64,000 nt of DNA from an uncultured bacterium (GTDB taxonomy: Bacteria; Cyanobacteriota; Vampirovibrionia; Gastranaerophilales; Gastranaerophilaceae). The notes beneath the pieces were generated by a model that had not been told where the DNA came from, made no database searches, and saw only the letters and a list, made by a program, of their open reading frames with translations. Positions 37,301-44,961 of this stretch are shown piece after piece. Position numbers and translations under genes: made by a program. The DNA lies in NCBI GenBank assembly GCA_902774905.1, contig CACYKF010000002.1, positions 1 through 64,000 of the forward strand, read 5' to 3'. The number at the start of each line of letters is the position of its first letter. Position 1 is the first letter of the stretch.

Positions 37301-40300
37301 GCGGTATTTGTTGTATTTTGTTTATTAACATAAACAACTGCACCGACTGCCACAGTTCCTGCTGCTCCGACATTTACAACTAAACCTTTTAAATTGTTAT
37401 CACTATTAGCACCAATACTTAAGGAATCTGTATTTACATTTACTCCGTCACCTATTTTAGAAGTTACTGTATCATTTATAACATTAGCCACAGCCGCACC
37501 GTTTACTGAAGCAGTACCTGCTGCCGCGCCACCAACAGTAATAAGAGTGGATTTCTTTTCTGAATTTGCCAAAACATTCATATCCTTGGCAATATTTATA
37601 CTGTTTTTACCGTTTGATTTGTAATCGTCCGTGATTTGCGCTTCGACAGTTGAATTGCCTGCCATTACAAAGATATTAGCACCTACCGCTGCAGTACCGC
37701 CTACATTGATTCTGCCCATAATAGCATTTGCGACCGTACCTGAAATTGAGTTCACATTCAAATAATCCGCATTGATATTAGAATCGGTAATATAAGCCTT
37801 AACCGTATCTTCAATAACTTTAACAACTATTACACCTGAAACTGCGACTTTTGAACCTGCTCCCAAATCATAGAACATATTCCAATTACCGAATTTATCA
37901 TCATTTTCATATTTAGATTTACCATCAGCGTCTTTACCTGATTCTTTTGTAAATTCTTTTGCTTCATCAAGAGTTCCGACACTAAAGGTATAATTTTCTC
38001 TTTTTATATCTTTATCTTTTTCGTTTTCATCCTGATGTACTGTTCCGCCCATAGCATTGATACTTTTTGCAAGAACATCAACCGAACCTGTAGAATTGAC
38101 TGTCGTATCTTTAATTTCAGCAGTCACATTTTTATTAATTACATCAACATTGACATCTCCGCCAATTGCAGCATTGCCAAATGATAATGCAATTGTACCG
38201 CCCCTTGTCAAAATGTTTGAAGTATCTTGTGCTTTGACAAGAACACTGCCACTATTGATTATTTCGCCATACACTTGCGCTTTAATTGTATCTACAATAA
38301 CATTTGCATTAATATTTGCCGCTACTGCCGCACTATCACCTGAGACCGAAACCCCGACAGGGAATATGGTCATTTCTTCAACAGCGATTGATTTTACGGT
38401 AACATCACCTTTTGCATCAATTGTTGAACCTTTTTCAAGTAATGAAGTTACATGGTTATTATATACATCCGCAATCAAATTTGCAGACGCCGCAGCACCG
38501 CCTTTTGAAGCCGCAACTGCTGCAGTAATTCCCCAAAGATTATTAAAGTACAGAGATTGAATTGCAACATCTCCGTCTGATTTCAATACAGAATTATTAA
38601 TTGCCTGAGAAACTACATCAGATAAAAATACATTTGCTATTCCGTTTACATTTATTGCATGTCCGTCACCTGTCTGCAAGCCAAAATTGACAGCCAAGAA
38701 AGATAAATCTTCATCTTCTTTTGCATTAATTTTAATAGAGTTTGATTTTTCGACAGTTAATTTATCTGCTTCAGCAGTTACATCGGAATTATTAACATTT
38801 ACAATAGCACCGATACCAACACCAACACCTGAATCTGCATTGGAGAAGTTTACACCGCCTGCAATGCTTAAATTTTGAACTGTTTCAACCGCACTTACTT
38901 CAACATCACCTGTTGATTTTATTGTTGTACCGACTCCTGTTTTTACAATATTGCCGTTTTTATCTTTTACAACATTTCCTTTATCATCATAAGTATAGCC
39001 CTGACCTATTCTTGCAGTTACCGTATTTGTATTTACTTCCGTATTAACAGAACCATCAAAGGTATAAGAAGAAGAATTCTTATTTGCTATAGCCGCTGCT
39101 ACTGCGACCGTATGGAAATTTTGTTTTAAATCAGCATCAACTTTTACATCTTTTACATCGGTTAATGTACTATCTGTTATTTCGGCATTGACATTCTTTG
39201 AACTGTAATCAACCGATGCTGCAATACCTGCACCAATACCGGTTGCATTACTCCTTTCACTTTCGGATGCGTTTTTATCGTCTTTACTTCCTGAATATGC
39301 AACACCGCCTGTTATATTCCAAATATATGAATCGTCAGTCGCACTTACATTCACATCAGGATTTGCAGCATTTTCATCTTTTTTAACAACAGATTTATTT
39401 ATAACTGAAGATACTTTATTTTTTAAAGTATTCCAGGCAAATGAACCTCCTACAGCAATTTTTACATTCTTGTCACTATTTGTTGCTGCACCTATACCTG
39501 CTGTAACATCAACTAAATCAGCATCAAAGTTTGATTTAACATCAAGACCTTTAGCATCTTTATCAGTAAAATTGACCGTTGAATTTTCTACAAGAGATTT
39601 TGTTTCGGATAAATTACGATAAATATTTACACCTGCTCCGACTGCTACATTACCCGCTTTGGCAAAACCACCGTTAACATCCACAACTAATGTATCATTA
39701 TTAGAACTTACTTCTGCTTGTTTGCCTGTATTTATCGTTGAATTTGTAACTTTTGCATTTGTTTTTGTTTTATCTGAGGTTATATCTATTGAACCTGCGG
39801 CAGCAAGAGAGAAATTACTTGAAGCTGTTGTAGTATCTGCTTTTTGACTCTTATCGCCTTCAAGTTTCTTTTCATTGTTGTCAGCAAGTTTCTCTGTATT
39901 AGCCTTATCGTCTTTTTTTGCATTTTCATTTTTGGCATCTTGTTGTTTGCCGTCTTTATCGACAGTTTTATCCGCATTTTTTATTGCATTTTTAGTTGAG
40001 TCTTTTTTAACTGATGTTTGAGCCTGTTCGGATGCATCATTTTCTTTGAATAAATCATTCAAATTCATAACATCTTCTTCATCATCTCCTGCTTCATCAA
40101 GCATATCCATCCAGTTGCCGACATTTTTTTGCTTTTTGGTATTTTTATTTGAAGAATCTGTTGAAGGTGTTTTTTCACTGTCAGATGGTTTTGATTCAGT
40201 ACCAGTTTTATCAGAACTTTGAGATTCTTTATTTTTATCTTTGTCTTGATCTTGGCTTTGCTCTTTATCCTGACCCTGTTCTTTATCTTTATCTTTGTCT

Positions 40301-43300
40301 TTTTGTTCTTCTTTATCGTCTTTGTCTTCTTTTGCCTGTTCCTTAGCCTCTTTGTCTTCTTTTGCCTGCTCTTTAGCTTCTTTCATATCAACGCCGCCTG
40401 CGCTTGCAGCCGCTAAAAGTACATCAACTTTTCTTGATTGAGTATCTGCACTGACATTTACCTCTTCTTCGGCATTAATAGTGGAATTATCAATATAAGC
40501 ATTTACTTCTTTTGTTGTATTGGTAACATTTACGCTTACACCAACAGATGCACCTGAAGATGACTGTTGATTGCTATTTTCAGATGTTCCTTTTTGTGTA
40601 GCATTTACACCTAACATATTAATACTAATGAGTCTGTCTTTAATATCTCTTTCGTCATTAGTGCTCAATTCATTTGTATCTTCATCAATTTCTATCGGGT
40701 CATCTTCACCTGATTTTTTTGTTTGGATAGTTGCTTTACCGGCATTTACATTAACATTTGTGGCACTTATTTTATCACTGTTTATAATGTAACTTTGTGT
40801 TTTACCGTCAACATTTTGAACATTAACACTGCCTTCAAGCACAAATGTACCTGCGCTGCCGCCTGTTACAAGCGCATTTACATAGGCTTCTTCCTGTGCG
40901 GATTGAACATTTAAGTCCCCATCTTCTATATTAATTATTGCATTATCAATTTTTGCGGTTGCATTACTCGTAAAATGATTAACCATAACACTACCGCCCA
41001 GACCTACTTTTGCGGCTTCTTCCGCTTCATCTTCAGTTTTATCTTTTTTATCTTTTAATTTTGCAATATAACTGTTAATTTCTTCAATCAAGAAATCCAC
41101 TTTACCTGCACCGTTATAATTTATAACAGAATTTGAAGCGTTAACATTCAATTCTCTGGTTATATCGTTGCCGTCTAAATCATGCCCTTTACCATCTAAA
41201 CCTTTAATATCGCCGCTCATAGTAACTTGGGCATTTTTATCAATTACGGCCGTAGTGTTATTTACAATAGAATTAACTACAACACTTCCTGCAATTGCGG
41301 CAGTAGTTCCTGCACCTTGTGCTTTTGCAAGGTTATTAAATAATCCTTTCAAACTTAATTCTGTTCCGCCAAAAAATTCTTTTGGTTTTTTAAGTGATGC
41401 ACCGACATTTTTGATTGTATCCGGATTCAATAAATCTGAAAGTTTTGTATGTAAAAACTCCGCATCCCACAAATTATCACCGGCATCAAAGTTTACACCA
41501 AGAGAAAGTTCATTTGCAGTTGAGCCTTCCCCTACTTCCCTTCCGATTTTTAATTCCATAGGATTCATCGGTAATTGAGTTGTAGAATTTACCTTCACAG
41601 AATCTGTTGCAGTTATTTTTGCTCTATCTTTAATTTCTGCCGTTGAAGTATTTTTTTGATCATTTACAATAACCGCAGCACCCGCACTAAATTTATTGCT
41701 TGCACCGGCTTCTGCATTTACTTCATTAACGGTATAATCAACAATATTTGATGATAAATCCAATGTTGTCGTATTTACAGTCGAATTAGAAATTACAGAA
41801 GATGCTGTATTATTTTCATTATTCCATACGGCACTGCCTGACATTTCAAGATTTAATTTATCAAGCGCCGCGGACATTTTATCCTGGGCTTTTGATAAAA
41901 GTTTTTTGTTTAACCAACTGTATATAGCAGCACCCGTACTTTTATCATAATCTGTTGTACTTTTTTCGGAATATTTTGAAGTTTGGTCTTTTGCTACCAC
42001 TTCTGTTTCAACAGAATTTGATATTTGATTGATATTTTGAGCAACAAAGCGGGCATCTCCGTATGTTGATTTAACCTCTTTTATCTCATTGCCGTTTTTA
42101 TCTTTAACAACATTACCCTTTTCATCTTTTTTGGTTTCAATATCTGCGTTAGCGTAGTTTGTTGTTATTTTAGAACCTTCAACATTTACATCTGCATTTG
42201 TTTTTGTATGATTGATTGTCATACCGGCTGCAATACCAGTATGCTCGGAATCCTTACCGACATAAGAAATATTTTTAACTTCTGTTTCGCTCTTGTTAAA
42301 CGAAACAGCTCTTACATTTACATTACTTGAATCAATTTCTGAATTTTCAATATTAACACCGGTATCAGAAATAATTGAATTATTTAAAAGTGCAATGTTA
42401 TAAGCAGATACAGTATTTTGTGTACCGCCTTCATCTTTGTCTTTGTCTTTATCTTTATCCTTATCTTGGTCTTGACTTTGTTCTTTATCTTTATCTTTAT
42501 CTTGGTCTTGAACTTGGCTTTGTTCTTTATCTTTATTGTCTTTATCATCCTGAGTTACCGAACTTTCTTTGTTATCGGCACTTTCAGATTGTTTGTTATC
42601 CTCGGTGGCTTTATTTTTATCATCAGATTTTTCTTTATCTTTATCGTTTGAATATATACCGCCGCTATTACTGTAACCTTGTTCCTGTTCTTTTGCTTTC
42701 TTTTCGTCCTCTTTATTAGCATCATCAGTTTTTTTGTTAAGGTCATCTGCTATTTGTTTTTTAATATTATCTGAAGCAGTTTCAGGGGCTTTTTCATCTT
42801 TTGATTTTTCTGTTATAGCAAGAAAATTTGAACTGTCATAATTTAATTCATTTTCGATAGTTGATAAAGCATTAATATCAACCGTGCTCTTTTCATCTGT
42901 TGCTAATATTTTTGAGCCCGAAACATTTACTTTTGAATCTGTTTTTGCCCCAAATCCATACAGAAACATCGGTAATGAATCAAGTTTTCCTGTTGATATT
43001 TTTGTTACCGCCTTTGCATCAGAAGTAATATTAACAGAATTTTGTCCGGTAATTTCAGAATTAATTATTTCTATCTTAGATGCCGCTCTTGCACCATCAA
43101 AAAATGTATAAACATCTTCACTGAAAAATTCGCCTGCCGGATTTTGGTTGTAAATTGCCTCAACTGCTTCCTTTGGCATTGCTTGCATATTATCAAGCAT
43201 TGTTTTTAAAGGAATACCTGCAACTTCTTCACCTTTTTCCATTGCATCGGTTAACCATGAAGGTAAAGTAAAAATTTCACCTCTTAAAAATTTTATAAAT

Positions 43301-44784
43301 AACTTTTGAAGTTCTATTTTAACCCATTTATCATAAACTGTATCCAAAAGTTGAATATAAGTTTCGGTTTCTGATGAAGCATTTGCTTTTATATTAACAT
43401 CGTCACCTATTATTTTTGAATTTGATATCTTAACACTCGCTTTTGCTTCCGGAGATACACCGTTAAAACTTTTATGAATAATCAAATTTGTTGTTTCATC
43501 TTTTTTGGTTTCATCTTTTTTAGAATCATCTTTAAGATTATTACTGTTGGCATTACTGTTACTGTCATTTTTAGATGCGGCTAATGCATCATTATATGCC
43601 TTTATTGTATCTTCATTTACTTCTTTTTCAGATGTTGCATTTGCTTCAAGTTCTATATCATTAGATATAATTGCTGCATTATTAATAATTATTGATGAAT
43701 CATTATCTGATAATGATGATTTATTATATGTTTTATCTATTGAATATGCTGTTTTAACTTTGTCCTTATCATTAGTTTTAGATTCACCTGTTTTTGAGCC
43801 GGTGTCAGCAGAATTTGTTTCTGTTTTAACTGTCTTAAGCCCTGTTACGGTATTTATAGTAGTGGTTGTCGTAGTTGTAGTCTTGGCTGAAGTTGTCGGA
43901 TTATTTTGAGTAGTACTGTCAGGATTAGATTCTGTTCCTGTTTTGTTCTCAGTACCGCCATTTGATTCAGATGTTAATACGGTTGTTAAAATCTCTTCGT
44001 TTGCCTTATTTGTAATAAGTACTATTTTCCCGTCTTTCAGTCCTAATTCTGTTGCATCTTTTGTATCATTTGATACAAGAGAATTAAATAATGCTTCTGC
44101 CTGATTGGCTTTATTGATTACGATATCCTTATTCTGAATACCGGCAACTATTCTCGGATTTGCATTTGCTGATTTAGTAACATCATCAGGATTTACATTA
44201 GTTAAAATTCTTCTTCCGTAAGCATTTACATCATTGCGGGCATATATTTGACCGTTGATTATAATATCGCCTGAAGAATTTGTTATAAGACTTTTATAAT
44301 TATCTTTAGTTAAATCAAATTCAAAATTTGAAAGATGTTCACCGTAATTTTTTTTGAATAAATCATAAGCATTTTGAGAAGGAGCCATCAAAGTAAGCGA
44401 ACCGACATTCAAAATCCCTGATGAACCTATAACCACACCGTTAGGAGATACAAATATTGCATGTCCGTTGTAGAAGTTGTTATTTTTCATTGTGTTTAAA
44501 ATACCGTCAATAACAACTTGTTTATCAACAAGGTTGACAAACTTTGAATAATTATCTTTGTAGATAAGATTTGCTATATCACCTTTTGATAGGTTAAATT
44601 TATCGTATTCTCTAAATCCTGTACTGCCTGACACTTTTGATGCTTCAATATTATAAGTGTTGCCTGTTGCTGTTACACCTGAAATTTCAGATGCAATAAC
44701 ACTTGAAGGTAAACCAAACAGAAACATTCCAAAAACTATCATTGACGCAGTGAATTTTTGCAAAAATTTTTCCAGCATATACAT
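28369..44784 (-). CDS. Giant two-partner-secretion filamentous adhesin (LktA-like) with C-terminal PilZ domain
   Basis: The 5471-residue exoprotein starts with a signal peptide (hydrophobic to about residue 30, ending SSVIASE) and a TPS secretion domain (about 35-180) containing 'GHAIFVSPNGVVIGSSGIL', the hallmark of FhaB/ShlA-type proteins. The passenger is thousands of residues of short Val/Asn/Ser/Gly-rich strands, as in beta-helix filaments, interrupted by two Lys/Asp/Gln-rich linkers (about 750-790 and 1465-1520). Many blocks repeat the pattern 'AAVGAxVxVN'. The C-terminal 99 residues are a PilZ-like domain with RxxxR (5374-5378, RNSMR) and DISTTG (5395-5400). A TpsB gene lies divergently upstream. 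An alternative start two codons downstream (44778) has a better-spaced AAGGG site. Confidence 0.85.
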   Translation of the reverse strand: MYMLEKFLQKFTASMIVFGMFLFGLPSSVIASEISGVTATGNTYNIEASKVSGSTGFREYDKFNLSKGDIANLIYKDNYSKFVNLVDKQVVIDGILNTMKNNNFYNGHAIFVSPNGVVIGSSGILNVGSLTLMAPSQNAYDLFKKNYGEHLSNFEFDLTKDNYKSLITNSSGDIIINGQIYARNDVNAYGRRILTNVNPDDVTKSANANPRIVAGIQNKDIVINKANQAEALFNSLVSNDTKDATELGLKDGKIVLITNKANEEILTTVLTSESNGGTENKTGTESNPDSTTQNNPTTSAKTTTTTTTTINTVTGLKTVKTETNSADTGSKTGESKTNDKDKVKTAYSIDKTYNKSSLSDNDSSIIINNAAIISNDIELEANATSEKEVNEDTIKAYNDALAASKNDSNSNANSNNLKDDSKKDETKKDETTNLIIHKSFNGVSPEAKASVKISNSKIIGDDVNIKANASSETETYIQLLDTVYDKWVKIELQKLFIKFLRGEIFTLPSWLTDAMEKGEEVAGIPLKTMLDNMQAMPKEAVEAIYNQNPAGEFFSEDVYTFFDGARAASKIEIINSEITGQNSVNITSDAKAVTKISTGKLDSLPMFLYGFGAKTDSKVNVSGSKILATDEKSTVDINALSTIENELNYDSSNFLAITEKSKDEKAPETASDNIKKQIADDLNKKTDDANKEDEKKAKEQEQGYSNSGGIYSNDKDKEKSDDKNKATEDNKQSESADNKESSVTQDDKDNKDKEQSQVQDQDKDKDKEQSQDQDKDKDKDKDKDEGGTQNTVSAYNIALLNNSIISDTGVNIENSEIDSSNVNVRAVSFNKSETEVKNISYVGKDSEHTGIAAGMTINHTKTNADVNVEGSKITTNYANADIETKKDEKGNVVKDKNGNEIKEVKSTYGDARFVAQNINQISNSVETEVVAKDQTSKYSEKSTTDYDKSTGAAIYSWLNKKLLSKAQDKMSAALDKLNLEMSGSAVWNNENNTASSVISNSTVNTTTLDLSSNIVDYTVNEVNAEAGASNKFSAGAAVIVNDQKNTSTAEIKDRAKITATDSVKVNSTTQLPMNPMELKIGREVGEGSTANELSLGVNFDAGDNLWDAEFLHTKLSDLLNPDTIKNVGASLKKPKEFFGGTELSLKGLFNNLAKAQGAGTTAAIAGSVVVNSIVNNTTAVIDKNAQVTMSGDIKGLDGKGHDLDGNDITRELNVNASNSVINYNGAGKVDFLIEEINSYIAKLKDKKDKTEDEAEEAAKVGLGGSVMVNHFTSNATAKIDNAIINIEDGDLNVQSAQEEAYVNALVTGGSAGTFVLEGSVNVQNVDGKTQSYIINSDKISATNVNVNAGKATIQTKKSGEDDPIEIDEDTNELSTNDERDIKDRLISINMLGVNATQKGTSENSNQQSSSGASVGVSVNVTNTTKEVNAYIDNSTINAEEEVNVSADTQSRKVDVLLAAASAGGVDMKEAKEQAKEDKEAKEQAKEDKDDKEEQKDKDKDKEQGQDKEQSQDQDKDKNKESQSSDKTGTESKPSDSEKTPSTDSSNKNTKKQKNVGNWMDMLDEAGDDEEDVMNLNDLFKENDASEQAQTSVKKDSTKNAIKNADKTVDKDGKQQDAKNENAKKDDKANTEKLADNNEKKLEGDKSQKADTTTASSNFSLAAAGSIDITSDKTKTNAKVTNSTINTGKQAEVSSNNDTLVVDVNGGFAKAGNVAVGAGVNIYRNLSETKSLVENSTVNFTDKDAKGLDVKSNFDADLVDVTAGIGAATNSDKNVKIAVGGSFAWNTLKNKVSSVINKSVVKKDENAANPDVNVSATDDSYIWNITGGVAYSGSKDDKNASESERSNATGIGAGIAASVDYSSKNVNAEITDSTLTDVKDVKVDADLKQNFHTVAVAAAIANKNSSSYTFDGSVNTEVNTNTVTARIGQGYTYDDKGNVVKDKNGNIVKTGVGTTIKSTGDVEVSAVETVQNLSIAGGVNFSNADSGVGVGIGAIVNVNNSDVTAEADKLTVEKSNSIKINAKEDEDLSFLAVNFGLQTGDGHAINVNGIANVFLSDVVSQAINNSVLKSDGDVAIQSLYFNNLWGITAAVAASKGGAAASANLIADVYNNHVTSLLEKGSTIDAKGDVTVKSIAVEEMTIFPVGVSVSGDSAAVAANINANVIVDTIKAQVYGEIINSGSVLVKAQDTSNILTRGGTIALSFGNAAIGGDVNVDVINKNVTAEIKDTTVNSTGSVDVLAKSINAMGGTVHQDENEKDKDIKRENYTFSVGTLDEAKEFTKESGKDADGKSKYENDDKFGNWNMFYDLGAGSKVAVSGVIVVKVIEDTVKAYITDSNINADYLNVNSISGTVANAIMGRINVGGTAAVGANIFVMAGNSTVEAQITDDYKSNGKNSINIAKDMNVLANSEKKSTLITVGGAAAGTASVNGAAVANVINDTVTSKIGDGVNVNTDSLSIGANSDNNLKGLVVNVGAAGTVAVGAVVYVNKQNTTNTAQIGELGKESAVIKAIKDIKVNAKADDEFSALLVNVAVSGTASVAGTALVNVIDSTVNSRIYNSNIVSEEGKVEVIADRGYNRDLINNENAIRSWFKGTNAYSKKYNANKDKNSKDNEAEAINADKDILNSETFKPQVGMVSAAASGTVAVTANVIVNNMEGHINSEVVNSEISTKEGLKVDANQTFANYDAIAAVSASGVAAVNATGVINVLEDEVTSQIDNTKVTKGGAEVDATSQMKINQLVVSGQFSGNAAVGVAVDVNKLNDKVHSYIQNGSEIHGATTVNAEHAVEINNVLIAASIAATGAAVSVVPVVNKYTGETFAEVRGNSIINDGAISINAFDNVDNFSAVAGIGGAGVGANVSGYLITNVYDNKVNAGISGLNINTINKIDISSASVIDSENALLAAGVAGVGGNVTANIIVNSIESKVNSYIDNSVIENAGDIKLTANKKKDGTLYHDKIHNLTGSAGLAGIGASVASNMIFNLYSNTTQSYVQNTNVEHANSLAVEAYGDKRFSENNYGISAAAFGAAVVADVVADQIESTTRAYVKANNNKNINVDGVLNVLADDKVVSTTDMGFAVGTAAGAGFGANINVSNYNETVLAEILTEGDSKIAAGSVNLNSSATYALRNTISGAALGLGALAGDISIIQLGNRKAISSGDRDTKGGVNDALKTVKDGYDKAANYEVANKEKESEAYNKDASLLPTDEDRANAKKQQDKFNPTNSTKQGTGAISRINGNVETKGDIALNAKTELKGVDKDGNLTDTITFENTNILGGGAAAGVGVKLVDFSNQTNAEITGGHVNAKGNININSELTNNVKMTNDAYTIAGISIGGAVGIYDNKSYTNSKIADTEITAGNINLNAKSSNKADVLSKSYTMGGLSASAAVAKVKDDSTTNAIVTGNTNITTNAVEGDINSGMLNLHATGDSDIKMNLQSGTVSLVKIAYMDAEAKANSKTNAVIKDVNGNINVAGLNFVSDSNGLSSTATSNATSVSGFSIDVNSTGSSLTATMQAGIDSAGSGLVINNSGKTSIISGVSASKNTKSADVSANAYIENTGFSLLGGGGVEAKAVNNVKVNSVLNLDEHNADSLEMIAKVNETAKADVSNTSVGLVDISVTKLTADAQGNVGVSVAGKNTIKNKAKIDVDSKVTSDASVASAKYGFATGSGTNLTSNLKSNTVLNVGGELNAKEVEIDSNTNRTSKVDYSSSQGGAVSIGAATVKNDVSGKSEVNLTNYTTSTDYDNIITINNSSTNTQDTVSSSISGGAVAADSTSVSGTLNSTTSTNIKDSDIKTANDININVNNTNVVKDSATAKTYGIIAITSNKVSHTYSSNSEINLNNSNVSSSKNINFAANSGVVSGSDAARDGYVHYAGKSGAFDAKELVSVSNTLNENNSINLQNSSVKAEDSVTFAMKGNSNFSQKVGGEARGFAGSAHNLSTLTLNNTNALNIDANSTVSSVYKTKIDLDSNNTLSTNAESDSYSFGFRDAEAHSNLYATVNNKINNSGSIESDNLVDINFMNNSENNLTQYAYTAAHAVIPTTTIAGTLIKTVNNSLNVLSGAKIASKKDVDISYKSSGSTENLSSTLEDIHQYYLAFGYTTNKKAENKHSSHNPSLKLDGDIIAGQGNNKYMKISSDGKIDFQKGFDSKEYILSEGDSADGEWLQNNTVKILENKINELNKRINELENNINNDNIIISQISSSIADANAILDEINSHELKAEDEFNTLILDYYKNTVKQELTANGYNLDYNTIIDGYITYIAGLDIQPKADTPVAIPTITEFLNGHDTYKNLSEAQKSIFQNNFNAVANKITYTPKGKYPIFNEKYMLTENITIKDETAGEITLDEKKIVNLIIYVLQEYENKYKQEKEDNIRVKDSLARQKDALNESLDMIDVKDYGSEYSVLFADINSETSGINISGMSENNIKGSGEFNVESSALTVDNYSTRSLMFNKINFGNEDEVNGLVINGKGYSDYLNNANKLIGSETGVKYVSNGIGGNGDIKITNYYDITNPFANTLDVPNNMQKSDITLQDLISTSGKLHVYNESGDIIALSDLNSGSKHMVSTNGNINLMPDIKFSMKDNDILFAGNSVILKGNEADIKGRISAGYEERKLEITDDMLQNLVLDPTTGETNMIDLGAAPYLGDAKGNNIKAIYKDGQIYLFEIKDSNGSVIMDFQSGKIAANVSSKEGASAINIINKTDKVMNVSNIVNISSTGELYKGGAADYTSIEYRPWNEGINSNTANIESNGGINFNSSIVNLGDINITNENGDMTIFKVINAISGDINVSQTNGDIINGVVDDTISNHYSANLADDNELTIKGIYVPNFVTSQDLVINVVDGDIGVNSNPNAKVGIDATTRDYTDSINVNVGGTVVATAINNANTDTRLINLRAKSSDLNIKDVTANGDIILTAADWDIEDKNPTPDDNSYFKGHSILNASSNDKLINGQNISLIASDTIGSSNKKMVINQDTLSNNGARLSMEAENNMYFDIKSNSDNPTYIDALISKRGDIEFTNSTNSTINQITSGGDLHILETGKELTIYNIGGDAVGFDDILYPHDNIAIGTTENNAAVPQSVAIEVLDANGGDNSESTLKIYSMNVKGRNKGEGEFDENGRQIADISLMADNIYVNSANAKTSSVSTKKNPEGYKPENVAYTDKQLGLKGDSVYEAQGINSYGTGKPIVLDVKGVNKEFVDENTTSATRTNYNIQKPVKQDEKFANSQNQITDYDYRVNNAVISINNNNSQDRGVILNNIYADDAYIDTKNSKLEVKDAYIKDYAEFSNTNKKVTVDNDYRRRLRDADAQLYTEKTGSFSIDLDKSIDMKTTAPIVGNDFDKLANDYQSEGNFVNRSRKDTTNLNENVDRYSKLDKQNYHEELKRNSMRFNTVNDAELKSNYKIYDISTTGALIKNENNLKVGDNTNVRIVFEDMDVTLKSKVISIEGEKAGIEFIDVPFDVANRILYRYMLQKSVMKLSIK
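28372..28668 (-). other. PilZ domain region of the adhesin
   Basis: This DNA encodes the last 99 residues. RNSMR followed by 17 residues and then IYDISTTGALI matches the two c-di-GMP binding motifs of PilZ (RxxxR and D/NxSxxG). Alternating strands follow, and the end 'FDVANRILYRYMLQ' is like the C-terminal helix of PilZ proteins. Confidence 0.75.
40220..40380 (-). repeat. Low-complexity linker repeat in the adhesin gene (second)
   Basis: Tandem variants of CTTTAT, CTTTGT and CTTGAT on the plus strand encode Lys/Asp/Glu/Gln-rich sequence such as DKDKDKEQGQDKEQSQDQ. Units are multiples of 3 bp, so slippage changes length but not frame. Confidence 0.7.
42430..42530 (-). repeat. Low-complexity linker repeat in the adhesin gene (first)
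   Basis: Tandem hexamers of the CTTTAT type encode a (DK)n / QDQDKDKDKEQ-rich linker around residues 750-785. The same kind of repeat returns at 40220-40380. Confidence 0.7.
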
Positions 44785-44961
44785 CCCTTAACAATTACTT
44801 CTTGATATTATATTATTTTATGTAATTAATATTCATATAAAAAGGGAACAAAAACTTTTTTTACAAATTTTTATTTTTTTTTACAAAAATTTACACAAAA
44901 TAAAAAATATTTAGGTTTTTAGTAAAAACAAAAATATAATATTATTTATAAATGGAATAAA
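44785..44961. promoter_or_regulatory. Divergent promoter region of the two-partner secretion locus
   Basis: The 177-bp spacer is very AT-rich and separates the adhesin (minus) from tpsB (plus). TATAAT boxes occur for both: 44935-44940 for the plus strand and 44807-44812 for the minus strand. The -35 regions are poor, which suggests an activator. Confidence 0.5.
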
